DNA of 38,732 nucleotides. It comes from Alphaproteobacteria bacterium. GTDB taxonomy: Bacteria > Pseudomonadota > Alphaproteobacteria > Rhodobacterales > Rhodobacteraceae. Of the stretch, positions 29,843-38,707 are shown piece after piece (position 1 is the first letter of the stretch; every line of letters begins with the position of its first letter). The DNA is taken from assembly GCA_030425395.1 (NCBI GenBank), contig JAUIAS010000030.1, positions 1-38,732 on the forward strand, read 5' to 3'. Position numbers and translations under genes: made by a program. The notes under the pieces were generated by a model. That model saw only the letters and a program-made list of their open reading frames with translations, made no database searches and was not told where the DNA came from.

Positions 29843-32461
29843 ATGGACTTGAGCAAGTTCACGGAGCGGTCGCGCGGATTCATTCAGGCCGCCCAGACCA
29901 TTGCGATGCGGGAAAGCCACCAAAGGCTGTCACCAGAACATATTCTGAAAGCCCTGATGGATGATGATCAGGGGCTTGCCAGCAATCTCATCAAACGTGC
30001 GGGTGGGGCCCCGGAACGGGTCGTTCAATCCCTTGATCTGGCGCTTGCCAAGTTGCCTCAGGTAACGGGCGATGCCGGACAGGTGTATCTTGATGCGTCC
30101 ACTGCCAAGATTTTGGCCGAGGCCGAAACGTTGGCCAAGAAGGCCGGCGACAGCTTTGTTCCGGTCGAGCGGCTGCTCATGGCGCTGTGCATGGTGAAAT
30201 CCAAGGCCAAGGATGCGCTGGATGCCGGAGCCGTTTCGGCACAGGCTTTGAATGGTGCGATCAACGATATCCGTAAAGGCAGGACCGCGGACAGCGCCAG
30301 CGCCGAAGAAGGGTATGACGCGCTCAAGAAATATGCGCGCGACCTGACCGAAGCGGCGCGCGAGGGCAAGATTGATCCGATCATCGGCCGCGACGAAGAA
30401 ATCCGCAGATCCATGCAGGTTCTCAGTCGCCGGACCAAAAACAACCCGGTTCTGATCGGGGAACCCGGCGTCGGTAAAACCGCCATCGCCGAAGGCCTTG
30501 CGCTGCGCATCGTTAATGGTGATGTGCCGGAATCGCTGCGCGACAAGCGTTTGCTTGCGCTCGATATGGGCGCACTGATCGCAGGCGCAAAATATCGGGG
30601 TGAATTCGAAGAGCGGCTCAAGGCTGTCTTGACCGAAGTGACAGAGGCGGCCGGCGAAATCGTTCTGTTCATCGACGAAATGCACACTTTGGTCGGGGCG
30701 GGTAAATCGGATGGTGCCATGGATGCGGCCAACCTGATCAAACCGGCGCTTGCACGTGGCGAGTTGCATTGCATTGGGGCGACGACCCTCGATGAATATC
30801 GCAAATACGTGGAAAAGGATGCGGCGCTTGCGCGGAGGTTCCAACCGATTGTCATCGCTGAGCCAACCGTTGAGGACACGATCTCCATCCTGCGCGGCAT
30901 CAAGGAAAAGTATGAACTTCACCATGGTGTTCGTATTTCCGACAGCGCTCTTGTTGCGGCGGCGACCCTTTCAAACCGCTATATCACTGATCGGTTCCTG
31001 CCAGACAAAGCCATTGATCTTGTGGACGAAGCGGCCAGCCGCCTGCGTATGGAGGTGGACAGCAAACCCGAAGAACTGGATCAACTCGACCGCCAGATTT
31101 TGCAAATGCAGATCGAGGTCGAGGCGCTGAAGCTGGAAGATGACACCGCGTCCAAGGATCGTTTGGCGACGCTGGAAAAGGAGATGTCCGGGCTTCAGGA
31201 AAAATCCGCGGGCATGACTGCCCAGTGGCAGGCCGAGCGTGACAAGCTCGCTTCTGCCCGTGATCTCAAAGAAGAGTTGGACCGTGCGCGCGCCGATCTG
31301 GACATCGCCAAGCGGGAAGGCAATCTCGCCCGTGCTGGTGAACTCTCTTATGGCGTGATCCCGCAGTTGGAAAAGCAATTGTCCGAGGCGGAAGCCCAAG
31401 AGGAAAACGGTGTGATGGTCGAAGAGGCCGTGCGCCCGGAGCAGATCGCCGGAGTGGTCGAACGCTGGACCGGAATTCCAATGGCGAAGATGCTGGAGGG
31501 GGAGCGCGAGAAACTGCTGCGGATGGAGGATCAGCTTCACAAGCGGGTGGTTGGCCAGAGCAAAGCGGTGCGCGCCCTGTCGAACGCTGTGCGTCGTGCT
31601 CGGGCGGGCCTGAACGATGAGAATCGTCCGCTGGGATCGTTCCTGTTTCTGGGGCCGACCGGCGTCGGCAAGACTGAATTGACCAAAGCGGTTGCTGAGT
31701 TCCTCTTTGATGACGACAACGCGATGGTGCGCGTGGACATGTCGGAGTTCATGGAAAAGCATGCCGTTGCGCGTCTGATCGGGGCACCTCCCGGATATGT
31801 CGGGTATGACGAAGGAGGGGTCCTGACTGAAGCGGTGCGCCGTCGTCCGTATCAGGTTGTTCTATTCGATGAGGTCGAAAAAGCCCACCCGGATGTGTTC
31901 AACGTACTGTTGCAGGTGCTTGACGATGGTGTTCTGACCGATGGTCAGGGACGCACGGTCGATTTCAAGCAAACGTTGATCATTCTGACCTCCAACCTTG
32001 GGTCGCAGGCGCTGAGCCAGTTGCCCGAAGGGGCTGACAGCGATCAGGCCAAGCGGGATGTGATGGACGCGGTACGCGCCCATTTCCGCCCCGAGTTCCT
32101 GAACCGGCTTGACGAAACGATCATCTTCGACCGCCTCAAGCGCGACGACATGAGCGGGATCGTGGACATCCAGATGGCGCGTTTGGTCAAGCGGCTGGCC
32201 ACGCGTAAAATCGTGCTCGATCTCGATGAGGGCGCGAAAATCTGGCTTGCGGATGAAGGGTATGACCCGGTGTTCGGCGCGCGTCCCCTCAAACGGGTGA
32301 TCCAGCGTAGCCTTCAGGATCCTCTGGCAGAAATGCTTTTGGCTGGGGACATTCTGGACGGTCAGATCGTGCCTGTTTCCGCTGGTCCCGAAGGGCTGAT
32401 TATCGGTGACAGGGTGGCTGCGTCGAACCGGCCCAAACCGGACGAGGCGGTCGTTCACTAA
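29843..32461 (+). CDS. clpB: ATP-dependent chaperone ClpB
   Basis: An 872-aa Hsp104-type disaggregase that, with DnaK, pulls proteins out of aggregates. Domain order: N domain (1-145; [32 protein letters not shown]); first AAA+ module with Walker [10 protein letters not shown] (about residue 207), Walker [16 protein letters not shown] and the pore loop [14 protein letters not shown]; the coiled-coil middle domain (about 410-530, rich in Glu/Lys/Leu) that binds DnaK and distinguishes ClpB from ClpA/ClpC; and the second AAA+ module with [13 protein letters not shown] (about residue 605), [13 protein letters not shown] and [16 protein letters not shown]. An internal GTG/ATG start for a short form is possible but not evident. 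Start: ATG after AAGGAGAAGAACG. Confidence 0.98.
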   Translation: MDLSKFTERSRGFIQAAQTIAMRESHQRLSPEHILKALMDDDQGLASNLIKRAGGAPERVVQSLDLALAKLPQVTGDAGQVYLDASTAKILAEAETLAKKAGDSFVPVERLLMALCMVKSKAKDALDAGAVSAQALNGAINDIRKGRTADSASAEEGYDALKKYARDLTEAAREGKIDPIIGRDEEIRRSMQVLSRRTKNNPVLIGEPGVGKTAIAEGLALRIVNGDVPESLRDKRLLALDMGALIAGAKYRGEFEERLKAVLTEVTEAAGEIVLFIDEMHTLVGAGKSDGAMDAANLIKPALARGELHCIGATTLDEYRKYVEKDAALARRFQPIVIAEPTVEDTISILRGIKEKYELHHGVRISDSALVAAATLSNRYITDRFLPDKAIDLVDEAASRLRMEVDSKPEELDQLDRQILQMQIEVEALKLEDDTASKDRLATLEKEMSGLQEKSAGMTAQWQAERDKLASARDLKEELDRARADLDIAKREGNLARAGELSYGVIPQLEKQLSEAEAQEENGVMVEEAVRPEQIAGVVERWTGIPMAKMLEGEREKLLRMEDQLHKRVVGQSKAVRALSNAVRRARAGLNDENRPLGSFLFLGPTGVGKTELTKAVAEFLFDDDNAMVRVDMSEFMEKHAVARLIGAPPGYVGYDEGGVLTEAVRRRPYQVVLFDEVEKAHPDVFNVLLQVLDDGVLTDGQGRTVDFKQTLIILTSNLGSQALSQLPEGADSDQAKRDVMDAVRAHFRPEFLNRLDETIIFDRLKRDDMSGIVDIQMARLVKRLATRKIVLDLDEGAKIWLADEGYDPVFGARPLKRVIQRSLQDPLAEMLLAGDILDGQIVPVSAGPEGLIIGDRVAASNRPKPDEAVVH

Positions 32462-32471
32462 GCGACACGTT

Positions 32472-32497
32472 AAAGGGCGGGGGCAACCCCGCCCTTT
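32472..32497 (+). terminator. Terminator between clpB and the membrane-protein gene
   Basis: AAAGGGCGGGG and CCCCGCCCTTT form an 11-bp stem closed by a GCAA tetraloop. It works by symmetry for both directions and overlaps the stop codon of the convergent gene ending at 32496. Confidence 0.8.
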
Positions 32498-33158
32498 ACC
32501 ATTGCAATGTCCAAAGCGACAAAGCTCCTACGATGATCAGGCTGAGCGCCCACAGAAGATCAAGGTTGAACCAGCCCTTTGACAGGAATTTCAGCCCAAG
32601 CCAGCGATAAACACCAAAGGCGATCAGGCCGCCAGAGGCCGTCATGGCCAAGGTGTGCGTTACTGCCACAGCGACCGCGATTCCGGCGTTGCCACCCATC
32701 AGGGTAAAGACGGCAGCATGCCCGGCATCGGTGTCGATCGTCCGGCAAATACCCAGATACACCGGCACCAGCATAAGCCCGGCCCCATGCGCCATGGCGG
32801 CAAGGAACGACCACAGCGCCAGCCGGTGCGGTGGCACTCGACTGAGAAACCGGGGATGGCGCCGGTTGATCACAAGATAAACACCGAGGCTGATCAACAG
32901 CACCGAGGCTGCAAACTGGATTTCACGCTGCCATTCCACAAGGAAAAGCAGGGCCGAGAACGGGAACAGTATTGCAGCCATCGCCAACAGATGCCCCAAA
33001 GAAAGGCTCGTCAGCGCGCGCAGCATGCTGCTTGGTTTTCGCTCCATAAGGGCGGCAGACACGGCAAGAGGCCAACCCATGCCAGGATTGACACCGTGGT
33101 AGACACCCGAAAAAACGACGGCCCACCAAAGGGCCGCCGTTGTTGTATCTGGATCCAT
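32496..33158 (-). CDS. Membrane protein coupled to methanethiol oxidase gene
   Basis: A 220-aa protein with about six membrane helices. It opens with WWAVVFSGVYHGVNPGMGWPL, a His/Pro-containing first helix of the kind seen in metal or small-solute transporters of the NicO/RcnA and SafE groups (HxxxP). Later helices are SLGHLLAMAAILFPFSALLFL, FAASVLLISLGVYLV, LALWSFLAAMAHGAGLMLVPVYLG, TLMGGNAGIAVAVAVTHTLAM and LLWALSLIIVGALSLW, with His residues inside several of them. I do not recognise the family by name. It begins 3 nt after the stop of the methanethiol oxidase gene, so it is almost surely cotranscribed, perhaps importing a metal for that enzyme or moving its substrate or product. Confidence 0.75.
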   Translation of the reverse strand: MDPDTTTAALWWAVVFSGVYHGVNPGMGWPLAVSAALMERKPSSMLRALTSLSLGHLLAMAAILFPFSALLFLVEWQREIQFAASVLLISLGVYLVINRRHPRFLSRVPPHRLALWSFLAAMAHGAGLMLVPVYLGICRTIDTDAGHAAVFTLMGGNAGIAVAVAVTHTLAMTASGGLIAFGVYRWLGLKFLSKGWFNLDLLWALSLIIVGALSLWTLQW

Positions 33159-33161
33159 GCG

Positions 33162-34568
33162 TCAGACGGACGGGTAGCAGAAGCTGTCAGTAGAACAATC
33201 GCCGCCTTCCAGGCGGATCTGATGGCTTCTGTAACCTTCCGGGAAATCCACCCAGAAATTTTCGTCGAGAGTCAGCCCGCCGTTTTCGCCCACATTGGCC
33301 ATGACCATGGCGGCCCCACGCTCTCCGGGATAGAATTGGTTGTCCCATGTCGAATAGAGCGAATTGGTCCAGTAGACCCGTTTGCCATCGCGGCTGATCT
33401 CGACCATTTGCGGCCCGTATCCAAAGGTCTTGCCGTTGGGGTGCGGCGTTTTCTTTACGATACCGCCGATTTCGACCTTGCCGGCGAGCACCGGGTTCAT
33501 CGGGTCCGACACATCGTATTGGTGCATTTCCCCCAGACCCCAGCAGGCGACATAGAGGTATTTGTCATCCAGCGACAGGTCGATGTCCGTCACCAGTGGC
33601 GGGCAGGCTCCAAAGCCCTTGAGCAGTTCGGGCAGATCATCTGCATCCGCTGGGACGGGGTCGATGGTGATGGTTTTCTTTGCTTCAAAGGTTCCGTCGT
33701 CCTTTTGCCACCATGTAAAGATCGCGCCTTGAAGATTGGTGGTGTCCACCACCACACCGCAAAAGCCGTAGTCTTTTGACGGATCATGAGCAGGACGGAT
33801 TTCAAGCGCCATCTGGTGGTTGGCACCAAGATCAATGGTTTGCACGTTCTTGCGGTCGCGCAGTTTCCAGAAGTGGATCTTGTGACCGTATTTGTTGGAC
33901 AATAAATCCTCGGGCACGATGCCGTTTTCGTATTGTGGCGGCAGGCCCCATTCGGAGCTTACCATGTAGTCGCGCGGCAGGTTCCACCAGAAATCATAAT
34001 GTTTGGTCTGCTCGCCGCGGTCCATTTCGTAGCGGCCCAGAATTTCAAAGGTTTCACAATCCAGGATGAAGATTCCCGGAGGTCCGTCTGTGCCGTCTTT
34101 GCCGCCGCCACCAAGGGTGCTGACATAGATTCCTTCGGGGCCACAGTGGATCGTGTGGGGCCTGGAATAGCCGGTCTTGGCGAACACCTCTTCGGGTTCG
34201 ATGATCTTGTGGATCTTGGCCTTGAGCGGCTCCTTGACGTCGACGATGTAAATCCGCGACGACCGGATGCCCGGAATGATCAGATAGCGCCGTTCCAGAA
34301 AGGCATGTCCGCTGAGCGGCGACAGAGCAGAGGAACAGGCGTTCCAGCCGAAATGGTGAAACTCATCGCCTTTGTTGGGCATGATCACCTGATGCACGAT
34401 TTGGCCGTAGGTGTCGGAACCGGGGTCCACATCGACCACGGCAAGCCCGTCGGGTTGTGATCCGTCGGGGCTTAGCATCAAAGTAAAGGCAAGCGTTTCT
34501 GGCGGTGCTTCCATCGCCAGTTTCGGCGTTGCGTGGAACGTTGGATCTGGTCTCAAATTCAATTTCAC
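33162..34568 (-). CDS. mtoX: Methanethiol oxidase / selenium-binding protein SBP56 family
   Basis: A 468-aa beta-propeller protein of the SBP56 family, whose characterised bacterial member oxidises methanethiol to formaldehyde, hydrogen sulfide and hydrogen peroxide with copper. It matches across its length: GDEFHHFGWNACSSALSP with the conserved Cys (about residue 79), RYLIIPGIRSSRIYIVD, RPHTIHCGPEGIYVSTLGG, the KHYDFWWNLPRDYMVSSEWG block, GANHQMALEIRPAHDP, YVACWGLGEMHQYDVSDP, and YSTWDNQFYPGE near the end. No signal peptide is apparent, unlike some periplasmic members. The GTG start has GGAGG only 2 nt upstream; a TTG two codons later has ideal spacing. Methanethiol arises from DMSP in roseobacters. 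Confidence 0.9.
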   Translation of the reverse strand: MKLNLRPDPTFHATPKLAMEAPPETLAFTLMLSPDGSQPDGLAVVDVDPGSDTYGQIVHQVIMPNKGDEFHHFGWNACSSALSPLSGHAFLERRYLIIPGIRSSRIYIVDVKEPLKAKIHKIIEPEEVFAKTGYSRPHTIHCGPEGIYVSTLGGGGKDGTDGPPGIFILDCETFEILGRYEMDRGEQTKHYDFWWNLPRDYMVSSEWGLPPQYENGIVPEDLLSNKYGHKIHFWKLRDRKNVQTIDLGANHQMALEIRPAHDPSKDYGFCGVVVDTTNLQGAIFTWWQKDDGTFEAKKTITIDPVPADADDLPELLKGFGACPPLVTDIDLSLDDKYLYVACWGLGEMHQYDVSDPMNPVLAGKVEIGGIVKKTPHPNGKTFGYGPQMVEISRDGKRVYWTNSLYSTWDNQFYPGERGAAMVMANVGENGGLTLDENFWVDFPEGYRSHQIRLEGGDCSTDSFCYPSV

Positions 34569-34586
34569 ATCCTCCCTATGCGGTTC

Positions 34587-34607
34587 GCGGCAATATACTT
34601 TTGCCGC
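34587..34607 (-). promoter_or_regulatory. Inverted repeat upstream of mtoX
   Basis: GCGGCAA and TTGCCGC flank 7 nt, a 21-bp dyad ending 18 nt before the mtoX start. It could be an operator or a leader hairpin near the ribosome binding site. Confidence 0.4.
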
Positions 34608-34683
34608 TTGGGCAAAAACGTCTCACGGAAGGAGGAATCCGGCAATGATTCTCGGAAGCCGGGAATTTTCGACAGCGCCGAAG

Positions 34684-35130
34684 CTAGGGTTGTCCGACTG
34701 CGGCGCGGGCGATTGAGTCAAGCAGAGCCTCGACTTCCTTCATCGGCCCGTCTGGGTAGACTTCGAAGCCGACGGTAACCTGATCCGGGTTGTCAGGCAT
34801 GATCGCGACAAAGATGTCATAGGGGCAAAACCGAATGTTTGTCGGATCGGCTTCCATCACCTTGCGCGACAAGGCAGCGGAACAGAAGCTGTAGACATCC
34901 GCTTGCGGGTAGAGATCGACCTCAGAGCCGACGTCTTCTTTGGTGCGTGCCAGCATCTCGCCAACGTGGCTAAGGCCGTCGATCACCAGCCCGGCATCAA
35001 GAATGGCGTTCTCAAGGCCGAAAACCACGTCGTCAAAGCTGTCGTCGGTGGTGTAGGTAATCATGCCCTCGGCGCTGACTGGCCCTGCCATGATCGCGAT
35101 AAAGGCCAGATTTCCAATAAAATTGCGCAT
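34684..35130 (-). CDS. DUF302 family exported protein
   Basis: A 148-aa protein with a signal peptide at residues 1-20 (FIGNLAFIAIMAGPVSA). The mature part reads like the DUF302 domain: MITYTTDDSFDDVVFGLENAILDAGLVIDGLSHVGEML, then a central region with FCSAALSRKVMEADPTNIRFCPYDIFVAIMP containing two cysteines, and VTVGFEVYPDG near the end. Its function is unknown; DUF302 proteins often occur near sulfur or heme genes. I chose the ATG at 35130 because the signal peptide begins there and GGGAGCAGGAAAAA precedes it. It is upstream of mtoX on the same strand (115-nt gap) and divergent from the glutamate-synthase-like gene, with an FNR-type site between. Confidence 0.75.
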   Translation of the reverse strand: MRNFIGNLAFIAIMAGPVSAEGMITYTTDDSFDDVVFGLENAILDAGLVIDGLSHVGEMLARTKEDVGSEVDLYPQADVYSFCSAALSRKVMEADPTNIRFCPYDIFVAIMPDNPDQVTVGFEVYPDGPMKEVEALLDSIARAAVGQP

Positions 35131-35209
35131 TTTTTCCTGCTCCCTTTTCATTCGGCTTGCATGGTGCCGGGCATACCCCTCAGTCTGGACCATAATTGGC
35201 GGGCTGCAA

Positions 35210-35223
35210 TTGAGATATATCAA
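35210..35223. promoter_or_regulatory. FNR/FixK-type binding site
   Basis: TTGAG-ATAT-ATCAA differs by one base from the FNR-family consensus TTGAT-N4-ATCAA. It lies 80 nt upstream of the DUF302 gene and 17 nt before the plus-strand gene at 35241. Distance suits activation of the DUF302 (and possibly mtoX) direction. Confidence 0.55.
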
Positions 35224-35240
35224 CACATCGGGGAAATAGC

Positions 35241-36782
35241 ATGGGTTTTACGGGCAATATCTTCGAATTCATGGCGATGGCATTCGTCTTTCTATTGGGT
35301 TGCGCGGTTCTGGTGATCGCCGTCCTGTTCGTGATCGACCGCAATCAAGGGGAAGATGCCATTCGCCGGAACTATCCGGTCATCGGGCGGTTTCGAGGGT
35401 TGTTTTCGTCGCTGGGCGAGTTTTTTCGCCAGTATTTCTTTGCCATGGATCGCGAAGAGATGCCCTTTAACAGGGCGCAAAGAAACTGGATTTATGATGC
35501 CTCAGCCGGGCATGACAACACCGAGGCGTTTGGCTCTACCCGAAACCTTCAAGTGCCGGGAACGCCAATTTTCATGCCCGCCGCATTTCCCCCGCTGGAC
35601 GATCAATATGCCGCGACAGAGCCATTGGTGATTGGGCCCACAGCCCGCGAACCGTTTGCCGCGCCGTCCATCTTTAACATTTCAGGCATGTCTTACGGTG
35701 CGTTATCGCGCCCCGCAGTGCGTGCCCTGAGCCGTGGCGCTGCCAAGGCGGGCGTGTGGATGAACACCGGCGAAGGAGGGCTGTCGCAATGGCATCTTGA
35801 GGGAGGATGCGACGTGGTGTTCCAGATCGGCACGGCCAAATACGGCGTTCGCGATCTTGATGGGAACCTGAGCGACGAAAAGCTGCGCGCGGTCGCCGCC
35901 CATGCGCAGGTGAAGATGTTTGAAATCAAGCTGAGCCAAGGTGCCAAGCCGGGCAAAGGCGGAATCCTTCCTGGTGAGAAGGTGTCGGCTGAAATTGCCG
36001 AGGTTCGCGGAATCCCACAAGGAAAGCCCAGTATTTCACCTAACCGTCATCACGATGTGAACGACTGGGGTGAATTGTTGGACCTGATCCACCACATCCG
36101 GGACGTGACGGGCAAGCCTGTTGGCTTCAAGACATGTATCGGGTCGGCCGATCCGTGGTTTGATTTCTTCCGGTTGCTCAAACAACGTGGCACCGATTAC
36201 GCACCGGACTTCATCACAGTTGATGGTGGTGAGGGTGGGACGGGGGCCGCCCCCATGCCGCTTATGGATCTGGTTGGCATGCCGCTGCGCGAAGCGCTGG
36301 TGCGGATGGTCGATTTGCGGGATCTGGCGGGCATGCATGACCGTATCCGCATCATAGCGAGCGGCAAGCTGGTCAATCCCGGCGATGTGGCATGGGCAAT
36401 TTGCGCGGGCGCTGATCTGGTGACGTCGGCACGCGGTTTCATGTTCTCGCTCGGCTGTATTCAGGCGCTCAAATGTAATCGCAACACCTGCCCGACCGGC
36501 ATCACCACCCATGACCGCCATTTGCAAAAGGGACTGGTCGTTGAGGAGAAGGACAAGCGCGTCGCCTTGTATGCCAAGTCTCTTATAAAGGAAGTGGAAA
36601 CAATCGCCCATTCCGTCGGAGTTGCCGAACCGCGCCTGATGGGGCGCCATCACGTGAGATTGGTCACTGAGGCGGGCTCTTCGGTGCAGATGAACGAACT
36701 TTATCCTGCGGTGCGTCGTGAGGGTGATCCGACGGGGGGGCACCCGGTTTTTGTTGATGCGTTGCGCCGGATGACCGTTTGA
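35241..36782 (+). CDS. FMN-binding glutamate synthase family protein, membrane-anchored
   Basis: A 513-aa protein with a single N-terminal membrane helix (FMAMAFVFLLGCAVLVIAVLFVI, about residues 10-33) and then the alpha-2 (FMN) barrel of glutamate synthase. Family marks are FNISGMSYGALSRPAVRALSRGAAKAG, NTGEGGLSQWH, FEIKLSQGAKPGKGGILPG, SPNRHHDV, FITVDGGEGGTGAAP, and the 3Fe-4S cysteines in LGCIQALKCNRNTCPTGI (about residues 404-415). It lacks the glutaminase domain and the C-terminal beta-helix, and no such partner is nearby, so glutamate synthesis from glutamine is unlikely to be its own reaction; the physiological acceptor is unknown. Start: ATG after GGGGAAATAGC. It precedes msrP by 95 nt. 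Confidence 0.88.
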   Translation: MGFTGNIFEFMAMAFVFLLGCAVLVIAVLFVIDRNQGEDAIRRNYPVIGRFRGLFSSLGEFFRQYFFAMDREEMPFNRAQRNWIYDASAGHDNTEAFGSTRNLQVPGTPIFMPAAFPPLDDQYAATEPLVIGPTAREPFAAPSIFNISGMSYGALSRPAVRALSRGAAKAGVWMNTGEGGLSQWHLEGGCDVVFQIGTAKYGVRDLDGNLSDEKLRAVAAHAQVKMFEIKLSQGAKPGKGGILPGEKVSAEIAEVRGIPQGKPSISPNRHHDVNDWGELLDLIHHIRDVTGKPVGFKTCIGSADPWFDFFRLLKQRGTDYAPDFITVDGGEGGTGAAPMPLMDLVGMPLREALVRMVDLRDLAGMHDRIRIIASGKLVNPGDVAWAICAGADLVTSARGFMFSLGCIQALKCNRNTCPTGITTHDRHLQKGLVVEEKDKRVALYAKSLIKEVETIAHSVGVAEPRLMGRHHVRLVTEAGSSVQMNELYPAVRREGDPTGGHPVFVDALRRMTV

Positions 36783-36877
36783 GGCGATTGTTACAAGACA
36801 CCAACGCGAAGGTGACACTACGTTTATTGGCGGGACGGGCGATGGGTTCTATTTACATTGGCATGTAGGAGGCACTC

Positions 36878-37783
36878 ATGGCTTATCGTTGGAAGAACAC
36901 CTTTACGAGGGCGGACGCAACGCCCGAGGCACATTTTCTGAACAGGCGCGCATTTGTCGGCGCGATAGCGGCGGGTGTCGGACTGGGCATGGCAGGTTCG
37001 CGCGCCTCTGCTCAAGATACGCTGAAGCCGAACGATTGGGACGAGATTACCAATTATTGCAATTTTTACGAATTCGGCACAGGCAAGGAAGATCCGCCTC
37101 GCTATGCCAAGGCACTGACAACATCGCCATGGAGCATTGAAGTCGACGGTATGGTTGATCGCCCCGGGGCCTATGACGTCAACGACATCATGTCCGAAAT
37201 GACCATCGAAGAGCGCATCTATCGGTTCCGCTGCGTTGAGGCATGGTCAATGATCATTCCGTGGAACGGTTTTGAATTGGCCGATCTTCTGGCTATGGCG
37301 GGTGTGCAGGACGGCGCAAAATATGTGGCGTTCGAAACGCTCTACCGACCTGAAGAAATGATCGGCCAACGGTATCCGGTGCTGGACTGGCCCTATGTCG
37401 AAGGTTTGCGCTTGGATGAAGCGTTGCACCCTCTTACGATCATGGCGACGGGAATTTACGGCAAACCCATGCCAAAACAGAATGGTGCACCGATGCGCCT
37501 GGTCGTTCCGTGGAAATATGGGTTCAAATCCATCAAGTCCGTCGTTCGCATCACGCTGACGGACAAAGAGCCGCCGACCAGCTGGAACCGCGCGGGCCCT
37601 CAGGAATACGGCTTCTATTCGAACGTGAACCCGAATGTGGACCACCCCCGCTGGAGCCAGGCCACGGAACGGGTGATCGGCAGTGGCCTGTTCGCGAGCA
37701 GGCAGCCGACGCTGATGTTCAATGGCTATCAGGAAGAGGTCGCTTCGCTTTATGAAGGTATGGACCTTGCCAAGCATTTTTGA
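36878..37783 (+). CDS. msrP: Periplasmic methionine sulfoxide reductase, Mo subunit
   Basis: MsrP (YedY) reduces methionine sulfoxide in oxidised periplasmic proteins, using a molybdopterin cofactor. The 301-aa protein carries a twin-arginine signal ([20 protein letters not shown], about residues 21-40), so it is exported folded. The Mo-ligating Cys is in [17 protein letters not shown] (about residue 118). Other family segments are [56 protein letters not shown] and [18 protein letters not shown]. The start follows GGAGGCACTC. It is followed directly by msrQ, which supplies electrons. Confidence 0.97.
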   Translation: MAYRWKNTFTRADATPEAHFLNRRAFVGAIAAGVGLGMAGSRASAQDTLKPNDWDEITNYCNFYEFGTGKEDPPRYAKALTTSPWSIEVDGMVDRPGAYDVNDIMSEMTIEERIYRFRCVEAWSMIIPWNGFELADLLAMAGVQDGAKYVAFETLYRPEEMIGQRYPVLDWPYVEGLRLDEALHPLTIMATGIYGKPMPKQNGAPMRLVVPWKYGFKSIKSVVRITLTDKEPPTSWNRAGPQEYGFYSNVNPNVDHPRWSQATERVIGSGLFASRQPTLMFNGYQEEVASLYEGMDLAKHF

Positions 37784-38403
37784 CGGGGTCCACCTTGGGC
37801 ATTGTTGACAGGGTCAATCTGTTTGCGCGGCGCATTCCGGTTTGGCTCGTGTATGGTCTGGTGGCGCTGCCCGCGCCTTACCTGTTCTATCTGGCGGCCA
37901 CCGGTGGTCTGGGGGTGGAACCCATTTCGGCGCTGGAGCACGAATACGGGGAACTGGCCCTCAAGCTATTGATCGCAGGCTTGTGCATAACGCCCCTTCG
38001 GCGATTCCTTGGGGTGAACCTTATGAAATTTCGCCGGGCAATCGGAGTGATGGCCTTTGCCTATGTTTTTGCCCATCTGGGCGTATGGTTGTTTCTGGAT
38101 GTGCAGGATTGGGGCCGTATCTGGGCGGATATCGTCAAGCGGCCCTACATCACGATAGGCATGGTGGGATTTGTCTTGCTGGTTCCCCTGGCCGTCACAT
38201 CCAATAATCTTAGCCTACGCTGGCTGGGGCCACTTTGGCGCAAGTTGCACCTTCTGGTGTTTCCGGCAGCAATACTGGCGGGGTTGCATTTCGTAATGCT
38301 GCGCAAAGGTGTGCAGATCGAACCCTTGCTCTATCTAGGGACGATACTCGCCCTGGTGGGCATTCGGTTCCGTCTGCGTGACGGTAAGATCGTCCGCGCC
38401 TGA
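37780..38403 (+). CDS. msrQ: Heme-binding membrane subunit MsrQ
   Basis: A 207-aa membrane b-type cytochrome that passes quinol or flavin electrons to MsrP. About six helices are visible: [56 protein letters not shown] with heme-binding His, [38 protein letters not shown] with His, and [16 protein letters not shown]. Conserved [14 protein letters not shown] and [16 protein letters not shown] are also present. No ATG exists near the start; TTG at 37780 overlaps the msrP TGA (TTGA), and TTG at 37795 is an alternative with a weak GACGGGG ribosome binding site. Confidence 0.93.
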   Translation: MTGSTLGIVDRVNLFARRIPVWLVYGLVALPAPYLFYLAATGGLGVEPISALEHEYGELALKLLIAGLCITPLRRFLGVNLMKFRRAIGVMAFAYVFAHLGVWLFLDVQDWGRIWADIVKRPYITIGMVGFVLLVPLAVTSNNLSLRWLGPLWRKLHLLVFPAAILAGLHFVMLRKGVQIEPLLYLGTILALVGIRFRLRDGKIVRA

Positions 38404-38463
38404 TCTGAAAATCAGAAGATCGTGCGATTCCCGGCCTGATTCAGCCGATTCAGGGGATAACCC

Positions 38464-38472
38464 TGTGGATAA
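38464..38472 (-). promoter_or_regulatory. Consensus DnaA box
   Basis: TTATCCACA on the minus strand is the strong DnaA-box consensus, next to a related GTTATCCCC at 38453-38461. One strong box alone does not make an origin. Confidence 0.45.
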
Positions 38473-38644
38473 GTTGGCGCTAACGAGACCTTGGATCGCT
38501 AGGGTCATCATAAGGCCATGCTGACGCGCGTGCTTTGACCCGAAGGTCGATCATTTTCCCCTTCCAATTTCTTTATAGTCTATTGAATTTGTTTATTTTT
38601 CAGTAATTTTTGTATTTTTTTTGTGGTTGTTGGTGATTTTGTTG

Positions 38645-38672
38645 TTGCGGGTGTTTGCGAGTTTGCTTAGAA
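38645..38672 (+). promoter_or_regulatory. Candidate rRNA-type promoter
   Basis: TTGCGG (38645-38650) and TTAGAA (38667-38672) are 16 nt apart and preceded by a T-rich tract that could act as an UP element. The match to sigma-70 elements is moderate; the call rests on layout. Confidence 0.35.
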
Positions 38673-38679
38673 GCCCCTT

Positions 38680-38707
38680 CACCGGCGGCGCTGATGCGGT
38701 GCTGGTG
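38680..38707 (+). other. Long imperfect hairpin in the leader
   Basis: CACCGGCGGCGC and GCGGTGCTGGTG form a 12-position stem with two wobbles and one mismatch, closed by TGAT, just after the candidate transcription start. A structured leader of this kind fits an rRNA precursor. Confidence 0.45.

Noticed and set aside
29930..30925. Long minus frames inside clpB
   Set aside because: ClpB accounts for the whole region; the frames lack ribosome binding sites and known motifs.
32655..33779. A 374-codon plus frame over the membrane-protein and mtoX genes
   Set aside because: Antisense to two genes with strong family features; composition is that of a shadow frame.
38453..38640. Chromosomal replication origin
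   Set aside because: One strong DnaA box and an AT-rich stretch are suggestive, but no further boxes and none of the usual origin-flanking genes are present; an rRNA promoter region explains the composition better.
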